From Canibacter sp052085365 (GTDB lineage Bacteria > Actinomycetota > Actinomycetes > Actinomycetales > Microbacteriaceae): a DNA stretch of 64,000 bases. The position numbers and the translations under genes are program-made. The stretch lies in contig JBQDFP010000002.1 of the NCBI GenBank assembly GCA_052085365.1, forward strand, positions 186,001 through 250,000, given 5' to 3'. Shown here piece by piece: positions 1 to 6,910 of this stretch. Numbering within the stretch: the stretch's first letter is position 1; the number at the start of each line of letters is the position of its first letter. The notes under the pieces are model-generated. The model was not told the origin of the DNA and did no database searches. It saw only the letters and a list, made by a program, of their open reading frames with translations.

Positions 1-510
1 CTCACGGTCCTGCTGGGAAATGCAGTTTCGGTAAGGCGTATCGAAGACGACGATTTCTGCGGTGCGGTCGGCTTCAGTAATTGCGCACATCAGGCGTATG
101 CGTTGCCGCACTGAGAGGTCAATGCCGAGGGGTTTACGACCCAATTGAGCATTTCTTTGGGTGAGTGATGTGAGGCGGTGACGTGTAAAAAAGTTGCGCG
201 GGGAAGGGCCTGGTTGGTAAGCCAAAAGTTCACGCGCATATGCCGCGGCCTGACGCATGTCTTCAAGCTCGTTGACCCCAGGACTGTCGACGATGACCGC
301 ACGGCCGGTGAGGGCGTGGCCATCGGAACAGGTAATCGTCCCTGAGGAAGCGCGTAAATGTGCGCTCAACGTAAGACTGAGCGCAGTTGCCGCAGCCGGG
401 GACGGCATCGCAATACATGTGAGCTCACCGGCTCTTGCTTCGAACGAAATGTTTGAGGCAAGAGGAATTGCGTGCCCGGGGAGGGTGAGGTCGTGAATGA
501 ATAACTGCAC
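1..510 (-). CDS. Degenerate ABC-type ATPase domain protein (C-terminus outside window)
   Basis: The minus-strand frame is open for 170 codons from a GTG at 510 to the window edge, so the 3' part is missing. The layout is that of an ABC ATPase: an N-terminal beta region, a Walker A position around residues 35-42, an LS-x-RQR signature-like stretch near residue 132, and a Walker B-like EIVVFDTP near residue 152. The Walker A slot reads MPSPAAATAL instead of GxxGxGKT, so the phosphate-binding lysine is absent, and the signature and Walker B are also eroded. It may be a non-hydrolysing partner or regulatory ATPase. Such degenerate ATPases are known beside YhgE/Pip-type membrane proteins in actinobacteria, but that neighbour would lie outside this window. 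A palindromic operator sits just upstream at 529-542. Confidence 0.6.
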   Translation of the reverse strand, partial: MQLFIHDLTLPGHAIPLASNISFEARAGELTCIAMPSPAAATALSLTLSAHLRASSGTITCSDGHALTGRAVIVDSPGVNELEDMRQAAAYARELLAYQPGPSPRNFFTRHRLTSLTQRNAQLGRKPLGIDLSVRQRIRLMCAITEADRTAEIVVFDTPYRNCISQQDRE

Positions 511-528
511 ACCACATATGTTAATCAA

Positions 529-542
529 ACTGACCAGTCAGT
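529..542. promoter_or_regulatory. TetR-type palindromic operator candidate
   Basis: ACTGAC-CA-GTCAGT is a perfect 6-bp inverted repeat with a 2-bp spacer. It lies 19 bp upstream of the GTG start of the minus-strand ATPase-like gene. The shape and position fit a TetR-family repressor site. No such repressor is inside the window, so the binding protein is inferred. Confidence 0.45.
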
Positions 543-629
543 GCAAATAGAATTTTGAGACCAACCATTTGTTTCCTGAGTGGCAGGAGTAGCCTGAGAG
601 AAACGACAGTATCGACATCGGAGGTAGAC

Positions 630-1085
630 ATGGCAGTGACAGTACGTGACGTGGAAGCCAGCGACCGTGAGGCCTGGGGGAAACTCTTCGAGGGGTACCG
701 AGCGTTCTACGAGAAGCCAGATGACCCAGCCGTAGTCGAAGAAGTCTGGGGTTGGTTGACTGATCCCTGGCATGAGGTGCGCGGCGTCGTGGCCGAGCTT
801 GACGGGGTCGTGGTGGGCATTGGCCACTATCGCGCGTTTGCTCGCCCAGTTGTCGGCGGCGCGGGAATTTGGCTCGATGACTTGTTCACTTCGGAGGCAG
901 CGCGCGGACACGGTGCTGCAACTGCGATCATTGACAAAGTCTCAGAAATTGCGGTTGATGAAGGCGCAAATCTCGTGCGTTGGATTACCGCGGAAGACAA
1001 TGAAGCCGCACGAAAGGTATATGACAAAATCTCGACGAAGACCGCGTGGGTGACGTATGACAAGGACCCGCACGCGAGTGAATAA
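630..1085 (+). CDS. GNAT-family N-acetyltransferase
   Basis: 151 residues. The protein has the GNAT acetyl-CoA binding pattern, with the ARGHGAAT loop near residues 90-97 followed by a helix and then the ITAEDNEAARKVYDK motif typical of the last third of the fold. The likely substrate is a small amine or amino group; nothing identifies it. The ATG at 630 is chosen because GGAGG at 620-624 is spaced 5 nt from it; a longer frame from 555 has no such signal. A strong bidirectional hairpin follows the gene and separates it from the convergent dimethylargininase. Confidence 0.85.
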   Translation: MAVTVRDVEASDREAWGKLFEGYRAFYEKPDDPAVVEEVWGWLTDPWHEVRGVVAELDGVVVGIGHYRAFARPVVGGAGIWLDDLFTSEAARGHGAATAIIDKVSEIAVDEGANLVRWITAEDNEAARKVYDKISTKTAWVTYDKDPHASE

Positions 1086-1092
1086 GTGCCAT

Positions 1093-1138
1093 AACAAGAG
1101 CGAGTGAGGTGACCCGGGGTCCTTCACTCGCTCTTGTT
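1093..1138. terminator. Bidirectional terminator hairpin
   Basis: A perfect 15-bp stem (1093-1107 with 1124-1138) starts AACAAGAG and ends CTCTTGTT, with a further short GACC/GGTC stem inside the loop. It lies between the convergent acetyltransferase and dimethylargininase genes and can serve both directions. Confidence 0.85.
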
Positions 1139-1154
1139 GGGTGACTGGTGAGTC

Positions 1155-1925
1155 CTAGATCAGTGCGCGGACACGAACGGAAAGGCACGTGGGGCAACCC
1201 TCGAGCTTTTCATATTCCGAAATTGCGACTTCGGTGACGTCGTACCCGAGATCGCGAATCATTTCCGCAGTCTTCGGGGCAGATGCGGAAATCAGCATGT
1301 GTGTCTCGCTCAAGCACACAACTGCCGCACCGTGTGCCTCGGGAACCGGGAGAAATCGTTCGAACATGTCGGTGTTGTCGACATAGTCTGCGAACCCGAT
1401 CACGGTACCGTCTGGCAGAGCGGTGACCGCGGTCTTGAGATGGAGCACTTTATTGACCGGAACTGTCACGACCGTGGCGCCAAGCGGGGTGAGGTATTTG
1501 CGCAGCTGGCGTATGCCTTCGGCGTTCGTTCGGCCGCCGCGACCCACATAGACCGTGTTGCCAATTTTTAGAATGTCACCACCGTCGAGAGTGCCGGGTG
1601 CTTGAATTTCTACGATCGGGCAACCCAGATCTTCGAGCACCTTGCGGGTGCCTGCGGTTTCAGGTTTGCGGCTATCGGCGCCAGGGCGACTGATGACCGC
1701 GACGTTTTTGAACATGACGACAGTGTCTTCTATAAAGACAGAATCGGGGCAGTCGTCGGCTGCCTCGACTTCGATCGTTCGCCAGCCAGCATCTTTGAGG
1801 GCGCTGACGTAGCCCCGCCATTGCGCTCGAGCCACATCAAGGTCGACCGAAACCTTTTCGATGTTGTCGACAATGCCGTCATCCAGCAGTGAACTGGGTT
1901 GGCGTACGAGTGCGATACGTGACAT
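1155..1925 (-). CDS. ddaH: Dimethylarginine dimethylaminohydrolase (dimethylargininase)
   Basis: 256 residues, normal for the family. It hydrolyses N-omega-methylated arginines to citrulline plus methylamines, or acts on related guanidino compounds. The guanidino-modifying beta/alpha propeller landmarks are visible: DSVFIEDT at 61-68 binds the guanidinium, His162 sits in VLHLK, and the nucleophile is Cys247 in GCPTCLSVR. TLDGGDIL at 112-119 is also typical. The start at 1925 is preceded by AGAGGAG about 10 nt upstream. It is divergent from clpB. Arginine deiminase is excluded because that enzyme is about 400 residues and has a different Cys context; an ornithine-related guanidino hydrolase remains possible. 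Confidence 0.88.
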   Translation of the reverse strand: MSRIALVRQPSSLLDDGIVDNIEKVSVDLDVARAQWRGYVSALKDAGWRTIEVEAADDCPDSVFIEDTVVMFKNVAVISRPGADSRKPETAGTRKVLEDLGCPIVEIQAPGTLDGGDILKIGNTVYVGRGGRTNAEGIRQLRKYLTPLGATVVTVPVNKVLHLKTAVTALPDGTVIGFADYVDNTDMFERFLPVPEAHGAAVVCLSETHMLISASAPKTAEMIRDLGYDVTEVAISEYEKLEGCPTCLSVRVRALI

Positions 1926-2010
1926 ATGGCTCTAGCTCCTCTGAAGTGGTAATCCGACCAGTTTACTGCGTACGAGAGGTCCAATGTTCATATCTGAGTA
2001 TTCCCCGTGA

Positions 2011-2031
2011 CTTGAGTCGGGTTCGCTCAAG
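2011..2031. promoter_or_regulatory. HAIR element 1 (HspR operator)
   Basis: CTTGAGT-N7-GCTCAAG matches the HspR-associated inverted repeat consensus CTTGAGT-N7-ACTCAAG at 13 of 14 fixed positions. It is the upstream copy of two in the clpB promoter region, 40 bp from the second. The implied control is repression by HspR and release on heat or protein-folding stress. Confidence 0.85.
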
Positions 2032-2050
2032 TTTGTAAGAAAGTGGTAAA

Positions 2051-2071
2051 CTTGAGTCAGTTAAGCTCAAG
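2051..2071. promoter_or_regulatory. HAIR element 2 (HspR operator)
   Basis: This is the second CTTGAGT-N7-GCTCAAG copy, with the same one-base deviation from consensus as the first. The two copies are exactly 40 bp apart, close to four helical turns, so HspR dimers would lie on one face of the DNA. This copy sits 55 bp before the clpB start and probably overlaps its promoter. Confidence 0.87.
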
Positions 2072-2125
2072 TTTGAGGTGAGGTGCGTGAACCCACCTCG
2101 CTACTCAGTACAAAGGAGGCGCCGG

Positions 2126-4267
2126 ATGCAACAGCAGCAGGCCGAAGAACAACAGAGCGCCCTTGAACAATTCGGGATTAACCTCACCGAAGTCGCTCGA
2201 CAGGGAAAGCTCGACCCGGTCATTGGACGTGACCAAGAGATTCGTCGTGTCAGTCAGGTACTGACACGACGCACGAAAAACAACCCCGTGCTCATTGGAG
2301 AACCAGGAGTCGGGAAAACCGCAGTCGCGGAAGGGCTCGCGCAACGCATTGTCGCCGGTGACGTTGCAGAATCACTCAAAGACAAAGAGCTCATTTCGCT
2401 CGACATTTCAGCCATTATTGCCGGCGCAAAATACCGCGGCGAATTTGAAGAACGCATGAAAGCCGTTCTGCAAGAAATTAAAGAGTCAGACGGCAATATC
2501 ATTACCTTTATTGACGAACTGCACGTACTCATGGGAGCCGGCGGCGGCGAATCATCCGTCGCAGCCTCGCAAATGTTGAAACCGATGCTTGCGCGTGGCG
2601 AACTCCGATTGATTGGTGCCACCACGCTCAATGAATATCGTGAATACATTGAGAAAGATGCCGCACTCGAACGGCGCTTCCAGCAGGTATATGTGGGAGA
2701 GCCCAGTGTTGAAGACACGATCGCGATCTTGCGTGGCCTGAAAGAGCGGTATGAAGCGCACCACAAAGTCACCATTTCAGACTCGTCACTTGTAGCGGCC
2801 GCTGCGCTGTCCAACCGCTACATCACCTCACGACAACTACCCGATAAAGCAATTGACCTGATTGATGAAGCCGCAAGCCGGCTCCGCATGGAAATTGACT
2901 CAGCGCCAAACGAGATCGATGAACTGCGTCGCATTGTCGACCGGCTCAAACTTGAAGAGCTCGCGCTGAAAAAAGAAAAAGACGAAGCGTCAAAAGAACG
3001 TCTCATCGCGTTACGCGACCAACTCAGCGAGCGTCAAAACGAGCTCGACGGTCTTGAGACTCGATGGGAACAAGAACGTGCTGGCCTCAACCGCGTCGGC
3101 GACCTCCGCGGTCAACTCGACGAACTGCGTATGCGTGCCGACCGCGCCCAGCGTGAAGGAAACCTCGAGCAAGCATCGAAACTCCTCTACGGCGAGATCC
3201 CAGTAATTGAAAAAGAACTCCGCGAAGCCGAACACGCTGAAAACACCGGTGAAGACCGCATGGTGAATGAACAAGTCACCGACGAAGACATTGCCGCAGT
3301 TGTGGCAGCATGGACCGGTATTCCAGTTGGAAAGCTACTGCAAGGCGAAACCGAGAAACTACTCGCGCTTGAAGCCGAGCTCGGGAAACGATTGGTCGGG
3401 CAAGATGAAGCGGTGCGCGCTGTGTCTGACGCCGTTCGACGCACACGGGCAGGTATTGCTGACCCGAACCGGCCGACCGGGTCGTTCCTGTTCCTCGGAC
3501 CGACCGGCGTTGGTAAGACCGAATTAGCCAAGTCGCTCGCAGACTTCCTCTTCAACGACGAACATGCGATGGTGCGCATCGACATGTCGGAGTACGGAGA
3601 AAAACACTCAGTGTCGCGACTGGTCGGGGCCCCGCCCGGGTACATCGGCTATGAACAAGGCGGACAACTCACTGAAGCAGTGCGCCGCAGACCCTACTCA
3701 GTTGTGCTGCTCGATGAGATCGAGAAAGCCCACTCGGAAGTGTTTGACGTGCTCCTCCAAGTTCTTGACGATGGACGGCTCACCGATGGCCAAGGAAGAA
3801 CCGTCGACTTCAAGAATGTCATCTTGATCTTGACCTCAAACCTGGGAAGTCAGTACTTGATCGATCCGGACATGATCTGGAAAGACAAAGAAGACGCCGT
3901 CCGTGAAACGGTGCGACGGGCCTTCAAACCTGAATTTGTGAACCGACTCGACGAGATGGTGATCTTCCACCCGCTCACCGAAGAGAACCTGGCACAAATC
4001 GTCGAATACTCGATTGATCATCTACAAGACCGGCTCAGTGAGCGTCGCTTGACCGTTGGCGTCACACCCGCCGCCCGATCGTGGCTCGCCGCACGCGGGT
4101 ACGACCCGATCTATGGTGCACGCCCGCTGCGTCGATTGATGCAACGTGAAATTGATGACCGACTCGCACGTGCGCTCCTTGCAGGCGACATCCGTGACGG
4201 CGACGCCGTGCGTGCCGATGTTACCGACGACGGTGATGCGCTGAAGATAGAATCCGTCGAACTGTAG
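2126..4267 (+). CDS. clpB: ClpB-family AAA+ disaggregase lacking the N-terminal Clp_N domain
   Basis: 713 residues, whereas full-length ClpB is about 850-880. The first ATPase domain begins almost at once: Walker A1 GEPGVGKT near residues 58-65 and a Walker B FIDELH near 130. The middle coiled-coil domain spans roughly 270-410, as in ClpB and not ClpC. Walker A2 GPTGVGKT is at about 458-465 and the pore loop GAPPGYIGY near 501. Only a short Gln/Glu-rich tail replaces the usual double-repeat N-domain. ATG at 2126 is preceded by AAAGGAGG with 6-nt spacing, and two HAIR operators lie upstream. There is no IGF/IGL loop for ClpP visible, so it should work with DnaK as a disaggregase rather than as a protease subunit. 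A hairpin terminator follows. Confidence 0.93.
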   Translation: MQQQQAEEQQSALEQFGINLTEVARQGKLDPVIGRDQEIRRVSQVLTRRTKNNPVLIGEPGVGKTAVAEGLAQRIVAGDVAESLKDKELISLDISAIIAGAKYRGEFEERMKAVLQEIKESDGNIITFIDELHVLMGAGGGESSVAASQMLKPMLARGELRLIGATTLNEYREYIEKDAALERRFQQVYVGEPSVEDTIAILRGLKERYEAHHKVTISDSSLVAAAALSNRYITSRQLPDKAIDLIDEAASRLRMEIDSAPNEIDELRRIVDRLKLEELALKKEKDEASKERLIALRDQLSERQNELDGLETRWEQERAGLNRVGDLRGQLDELRMRADRAQREGNLEQASKLLYGEIPVIEKELREAEHAENTGEDRMVNEQVTDEDIAAVVAAWTGIPVGKLLQGETEKLLALEAELGKRLVGQDEAVRAVSDAVRRTRAGIADPNRPTGSFLFLGPTGVGKTELAKSLADFLFNDEHAMVRIDMSEYGEKHSVSRLVGAPPGYIGYEQGGQLTEAVRRRPYSVVLLDEIEKAHSEVFDVLLQVLDDGRLTDGQGRTVDFKNVILILTSNLGSQYLIDPDMIWKDKEDAVRETVRRAFKPEFVNRLDEMVIFHPLTEENLAQIVEYSIDHLQDRLSERRLTVGVTPAARSWLAARGYDPIYGARPLRRLMQREIDDRLARALLAGDIRDGDAVRADVTDDGDALKIESVEL

Positions 4268-4279
4268 CCAGCACGAGAG

Positions 4280-4315
4280 AGCCCGGCTCAGGAAGAACCA
4301 TTCCTGAACCGGGCT
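4280..4315 (+). terminator. Terminator hairpin after clpB
   Basis: AGCCCGG and TCAGGAA pair with TTCCTGA and CCGGGCT around a six-base loop, with one C/A mismatch in a 15-position stem. There is no long T tract, so it may be an incomplete intrinsic terminator. Confidence 0.7.
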
Positions 4316-4378
4316 ACCTGCGTCGTCAGGCGAGGTGCGGTTCTCGGTGCGCCACCCGCATAGTGAGACAATGAGGGG

Positions 4379-5023
4379 GTGACTGAAAATAACCCGCACC
4401 CCGAACGATCCACCTTCGGCGTTGGCCCGTGGCAAGGCGAATGGCCCACCGAAGACTTTTATGACCCGGAACTGCTCGAAAACGGTGACAGCAGAAATGT
4501 AGTTGACCGATATCGGTACTGGAAAATGGAAGCCATCGTCGCCGACATTGATCAAACGCGGCACACCTTTCATGTCGCGATCGAAAACTGGCAGCACGAT
4601 ATGAACATCGGGTCAATTGTGCGCAGCGCGAATGCCTTCGCTGCAGACACTGTGCACATCGTGGGACGACGGCGTTGGAACAAACGCGGAGCGATGGTCA
4701 CTGATCGCTATCAGCATGTCGTGCATCGCGAAAATATTGCGGATCTCGCCGAATGGGCGCGAGCGGAAGGCATTCCGATTATTGCGATTGATAATGTTCC
4801 CGGCTGTGTGCCAATGGAAACATTTGAATGGCCAGAGCGCTGTGTCATGGTGTTTGGGCAAGAAGGACCGGGACTGACTGATGAAGCAATTGACGCAGCA
4901 GATGCAGTCGTTGAGATCACGCAATACGGTTCAACCCGTTCAATAAACGCGTCAGCAGCAGCCGCAGTATCCATGTATTCGTGGGTGCTGCAGCATTCGA
5001 AAACTGAGGTATCTATTGACTAA
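4379..5023 (+). CDS. TrmH/SpoU-family RNA methyltransferase
   Basis: 214 residues. SPOUT-class methyltransferase that should 2'-O-methylate a tRNA or rRNA ribose using S-adenosylmethionine. The three family motifs are visible: motif 1 NIGSIVRSANAF near 77-88, motif 2 CVMVFGQEGPGLT near 157-169, and motif 3 YGSTRSINASAAAAV near 182-196 in the deep trefoil knot. The GTG at 4379 sits 6 nt after a GACAAT -10-like box, suggesting a leaderless mRNA. The gene overlaps the start of the SulP gene by 8 nt, so the two are probably co-transcribed. The exact target nucleotide cannot be told from sequence. Confidence 0.88.
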   Translation: MTENNPHPERSTFGVGPWQGEWPTEDFYDPELLENGDSRNVVDRYRYWKMEAIVADIDQTRHTFHVAIENWQHDMNIGSIVRSANAFAADTVHIVGRRRWNKRGAMVTDRYQHVVHRENIADLAEWARAEGIPIIAIDNVPGCVPMETFEWPERCVMVFGQEGPGLTDEAIDAADAVVEITQYGSTRSINASAAAAVSMYSWVLQHSKTEVSID

Positions 5024-6677
5024 GACTCAAACCGGACGGTTACGAAACTTATTACCTTCTCGGGCCGACTACCGGCTCCTGCCGCGCAACTGGGGTCGAG
5101 ACCTAGTTGCTGGTATCACAGTCGGTATTGTTGCGCTGCCGCTGGCACTCGCATTTGCGATCTCGTCAGGCGCGAGTCCAGAAATGGGCTTAGTGACCGC
5201 AGTGATTGCAGGGTTTGTCGCCGCAGTATTTGGTGGCTCAAACGTGCAAGTGTCGGGCCCAACCGGTGCAATGGTCGTGATTTTGCTTCCCATTGCGGTC
5301 ACTCACGGCATGCTCGCGCTTCCGATCGTTGCCATTATGGGCGGCATTATTGTGGTGGTCGCCGGAGTGCTGCGGCTCGGACGGACCGTTTCGTTTATTC
5401 CGTGGCCGGTGATTGAAGGTTTTACGGCTGGCATCGCAGTGATTATCTTTCTGCAACAGGTTCCCGCAGTACTGGGCACAACAGCAGGAAAATCTACGAA
5501 CACCCTCATCGCAACAGTGCAATCATTCGCCACAGTCTCTTCACCAGGCGTGCTCTGGGCGGTCGCTGCGGCAGGACTTACCGTCATCATTATGCTGGTT
5601 GCGCGACGCATTCACCCCATGATCCCCGGGTCAATTATTGCGATCATTATCGTCACCGTTCTCGTTGAAGTGACCGCAGCGCCTGTTGCCCGCATCGGTG
5701 AGCTTCCGTCATCATTGCCGGCACCATCGCTGCCAGCGGTAGACATCGCGGTGCTGGGGTCGCTCATAATACCCGCATTCGCCGTGGCTGCGCTGACCGC
5801 AATCGAATCATTGCTTTCTGCCCGGGTGGCATCCGGAATGGACGGTGCCGGGCCCTACGACGGTGACCGAGAACTCGTGGGGCAGGGGCTCGCAGGAATC
5901 GCTTCGGGGCTTTTCGGCGGTATGCCCGCTACCGGAGCAATCGCGCGAACAGCGGTGAACGTACGATCTGGAGCCCGCACACGCATGGCCTCCATCGTGC
6001 ACGCAGGATTCCTTGCAGTTGTCGTGTATACGGCATCGGGTGTAATCGGTCGCATACCGCTCGTGGCACTCGCCGGAGTGCTCGTGATGACGTCTATCAA
6101 CATGATCGACTACAAATCTGCCAGACGCGTCCTTCGGGTGTCACGTGCTGATGCCATCATCTTCATGACCACGGCGATTGTTACCGTGACGTTCGACTTG
6201 ATTTTTGCAGTCGTAATTGGGGTGGCCGTTACCGCGCTGTTTGCGATTCGGTCGATGTCTCGCGCATCCGAAATCACCCGTGACTCGCTCCCCGGACCGC
6301 GCGAAGCAGGAGACAACCATATTGCGCTCCTGCGTTTCCGTGGGGCGTTGTTCTTCGGGCTCGGCGACCGTGTGCTGTCGGTCCTCGAGGGGACCCGCGA
6401 TATTGATGTCGTGATTTTGCGCCTGTCTCAATTGAGAATGCTCGATTCCTCAGGCGGGCGGGTTCTCGCCGAACTGGTTACGGTGCTCGAAAAACAGGGA
6501 ATTACCGTTTTTGTGAAAGGGTTGCCCAAAGAACACGAAAGGGTTGCGCGTTCGACCGGGGTGCTCGAATCAGACGAAACCTACGTCGTGTCTGACCTGA
6601 ACGAGGCCGTCTCCGGAGCACGCGCACTAGTGAAAGCGAAACGTATCTCGCACTTCCACGATGAGACCGACGCATAA
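5016..6677 (+). CDS. SulP-family anion transporter with STAS domain
   Basis: 553 residues. Inner-membrane carrier of the SLC26/SulP family; substrates in bacteria include sulfate, bicarbonate and dicarboxylates. The membrane domain covers about 1-410 with the family pattern NWGRDLVAGITVGIVALPLA at the start and QVSGPTGAMVVI in the core. A cytoplasmic STAS domain follows at about 434-545 (LRLSQLRMLDSSGGRVL). The TTG at 5016 has GAGG 6 nt upstream and overlaps the methyltransferase gene. No sulfate-assimilation or carbonic anhydrase gene is adjacent, so the ion is undetermined. Confidence 0.9.
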   Translation: MTKTQTGRLRNLLPSRADYRLLPRNWGRDLVAGITVGIVALPLALAFAISSGASPEMGLVTAVIAGFVAAVFGGSNVQVSGPTGAMVVILLPIAVTHGMLALPIVAIMGGIIVVVAGVLRLGRTVSFIPWPVIEGFTAGIAVIIFLQQVPAVLGTTAGKSTNTLIATVQSFATVSSPGVLWAVAAAGLTVIIMLVARRIHPMIPGSIIAIIIVTVLVEVTAAPVARIGELPSSLPAPSLPAVDIAVLGSLIIPAFAVAALTAIESLLSARVASGMDGAGPYDGDRELVGQGLAGIASGLFGGMPATGAIARTAVNVRSGARTRMASIVHAGFLAVVVYTASGVIGRIPLVALAGVLVMTSINMIDYKSARRVLRVSRADAIIFMTTAIVTVTFDLIFAVVIGVAVTALFAIRSMSRASEITRDSLPGPREAGDNHIALLRFRGALFFGLGDRVLSVLEGTRDIDVVILRLSQLRMLDSSGGRVLAELVTVLEKQGITVFVKGLPKEHERVARSTGVLESDETYVVSDLNEAVSGARALVKAKRISHFHDETDA

Positions 6678-6746
6678 TTGCACGCCTGAGTCCCGCTGGT
6701 AACAAGGCGTAAAACCGTTGAATTCTGCTTGAAACTAGTGTTGGAT

Positions 6747-6775
6747 TTCTCATGTAGGAAAAAATCCGCTACAGT
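6747..6775 (+). promoter_or_regulatory. Probable promoter of tRNA-Arg
   Basis: TTCTCA at 6747-6752 and TACAGT at 6770-6775 are separated by 17 bp and precede the tRNA by 23 nt. Each hexamer departs from consensus at two positions or fewer. No better pair is seen in the 120-bp gap after the SulP gene. Confidence 0.4.
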
Positions 6776-6798
6776 TAGTCAGGTTGAACGATCAACGT

Positions 6799-6872
<74 letters not shown>

Positions 6873-6910
6873 CTTGGGAATCCTGCATACTTAAGGTGTG
6901 GGAGTATTTG

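Noticed and set aside
2254..2814. A 186-codon minus-strand frame opposite clpB
   Set aside because: Serine-rich mirror of the conserved AAA+ domain; no independent evidence of coding.
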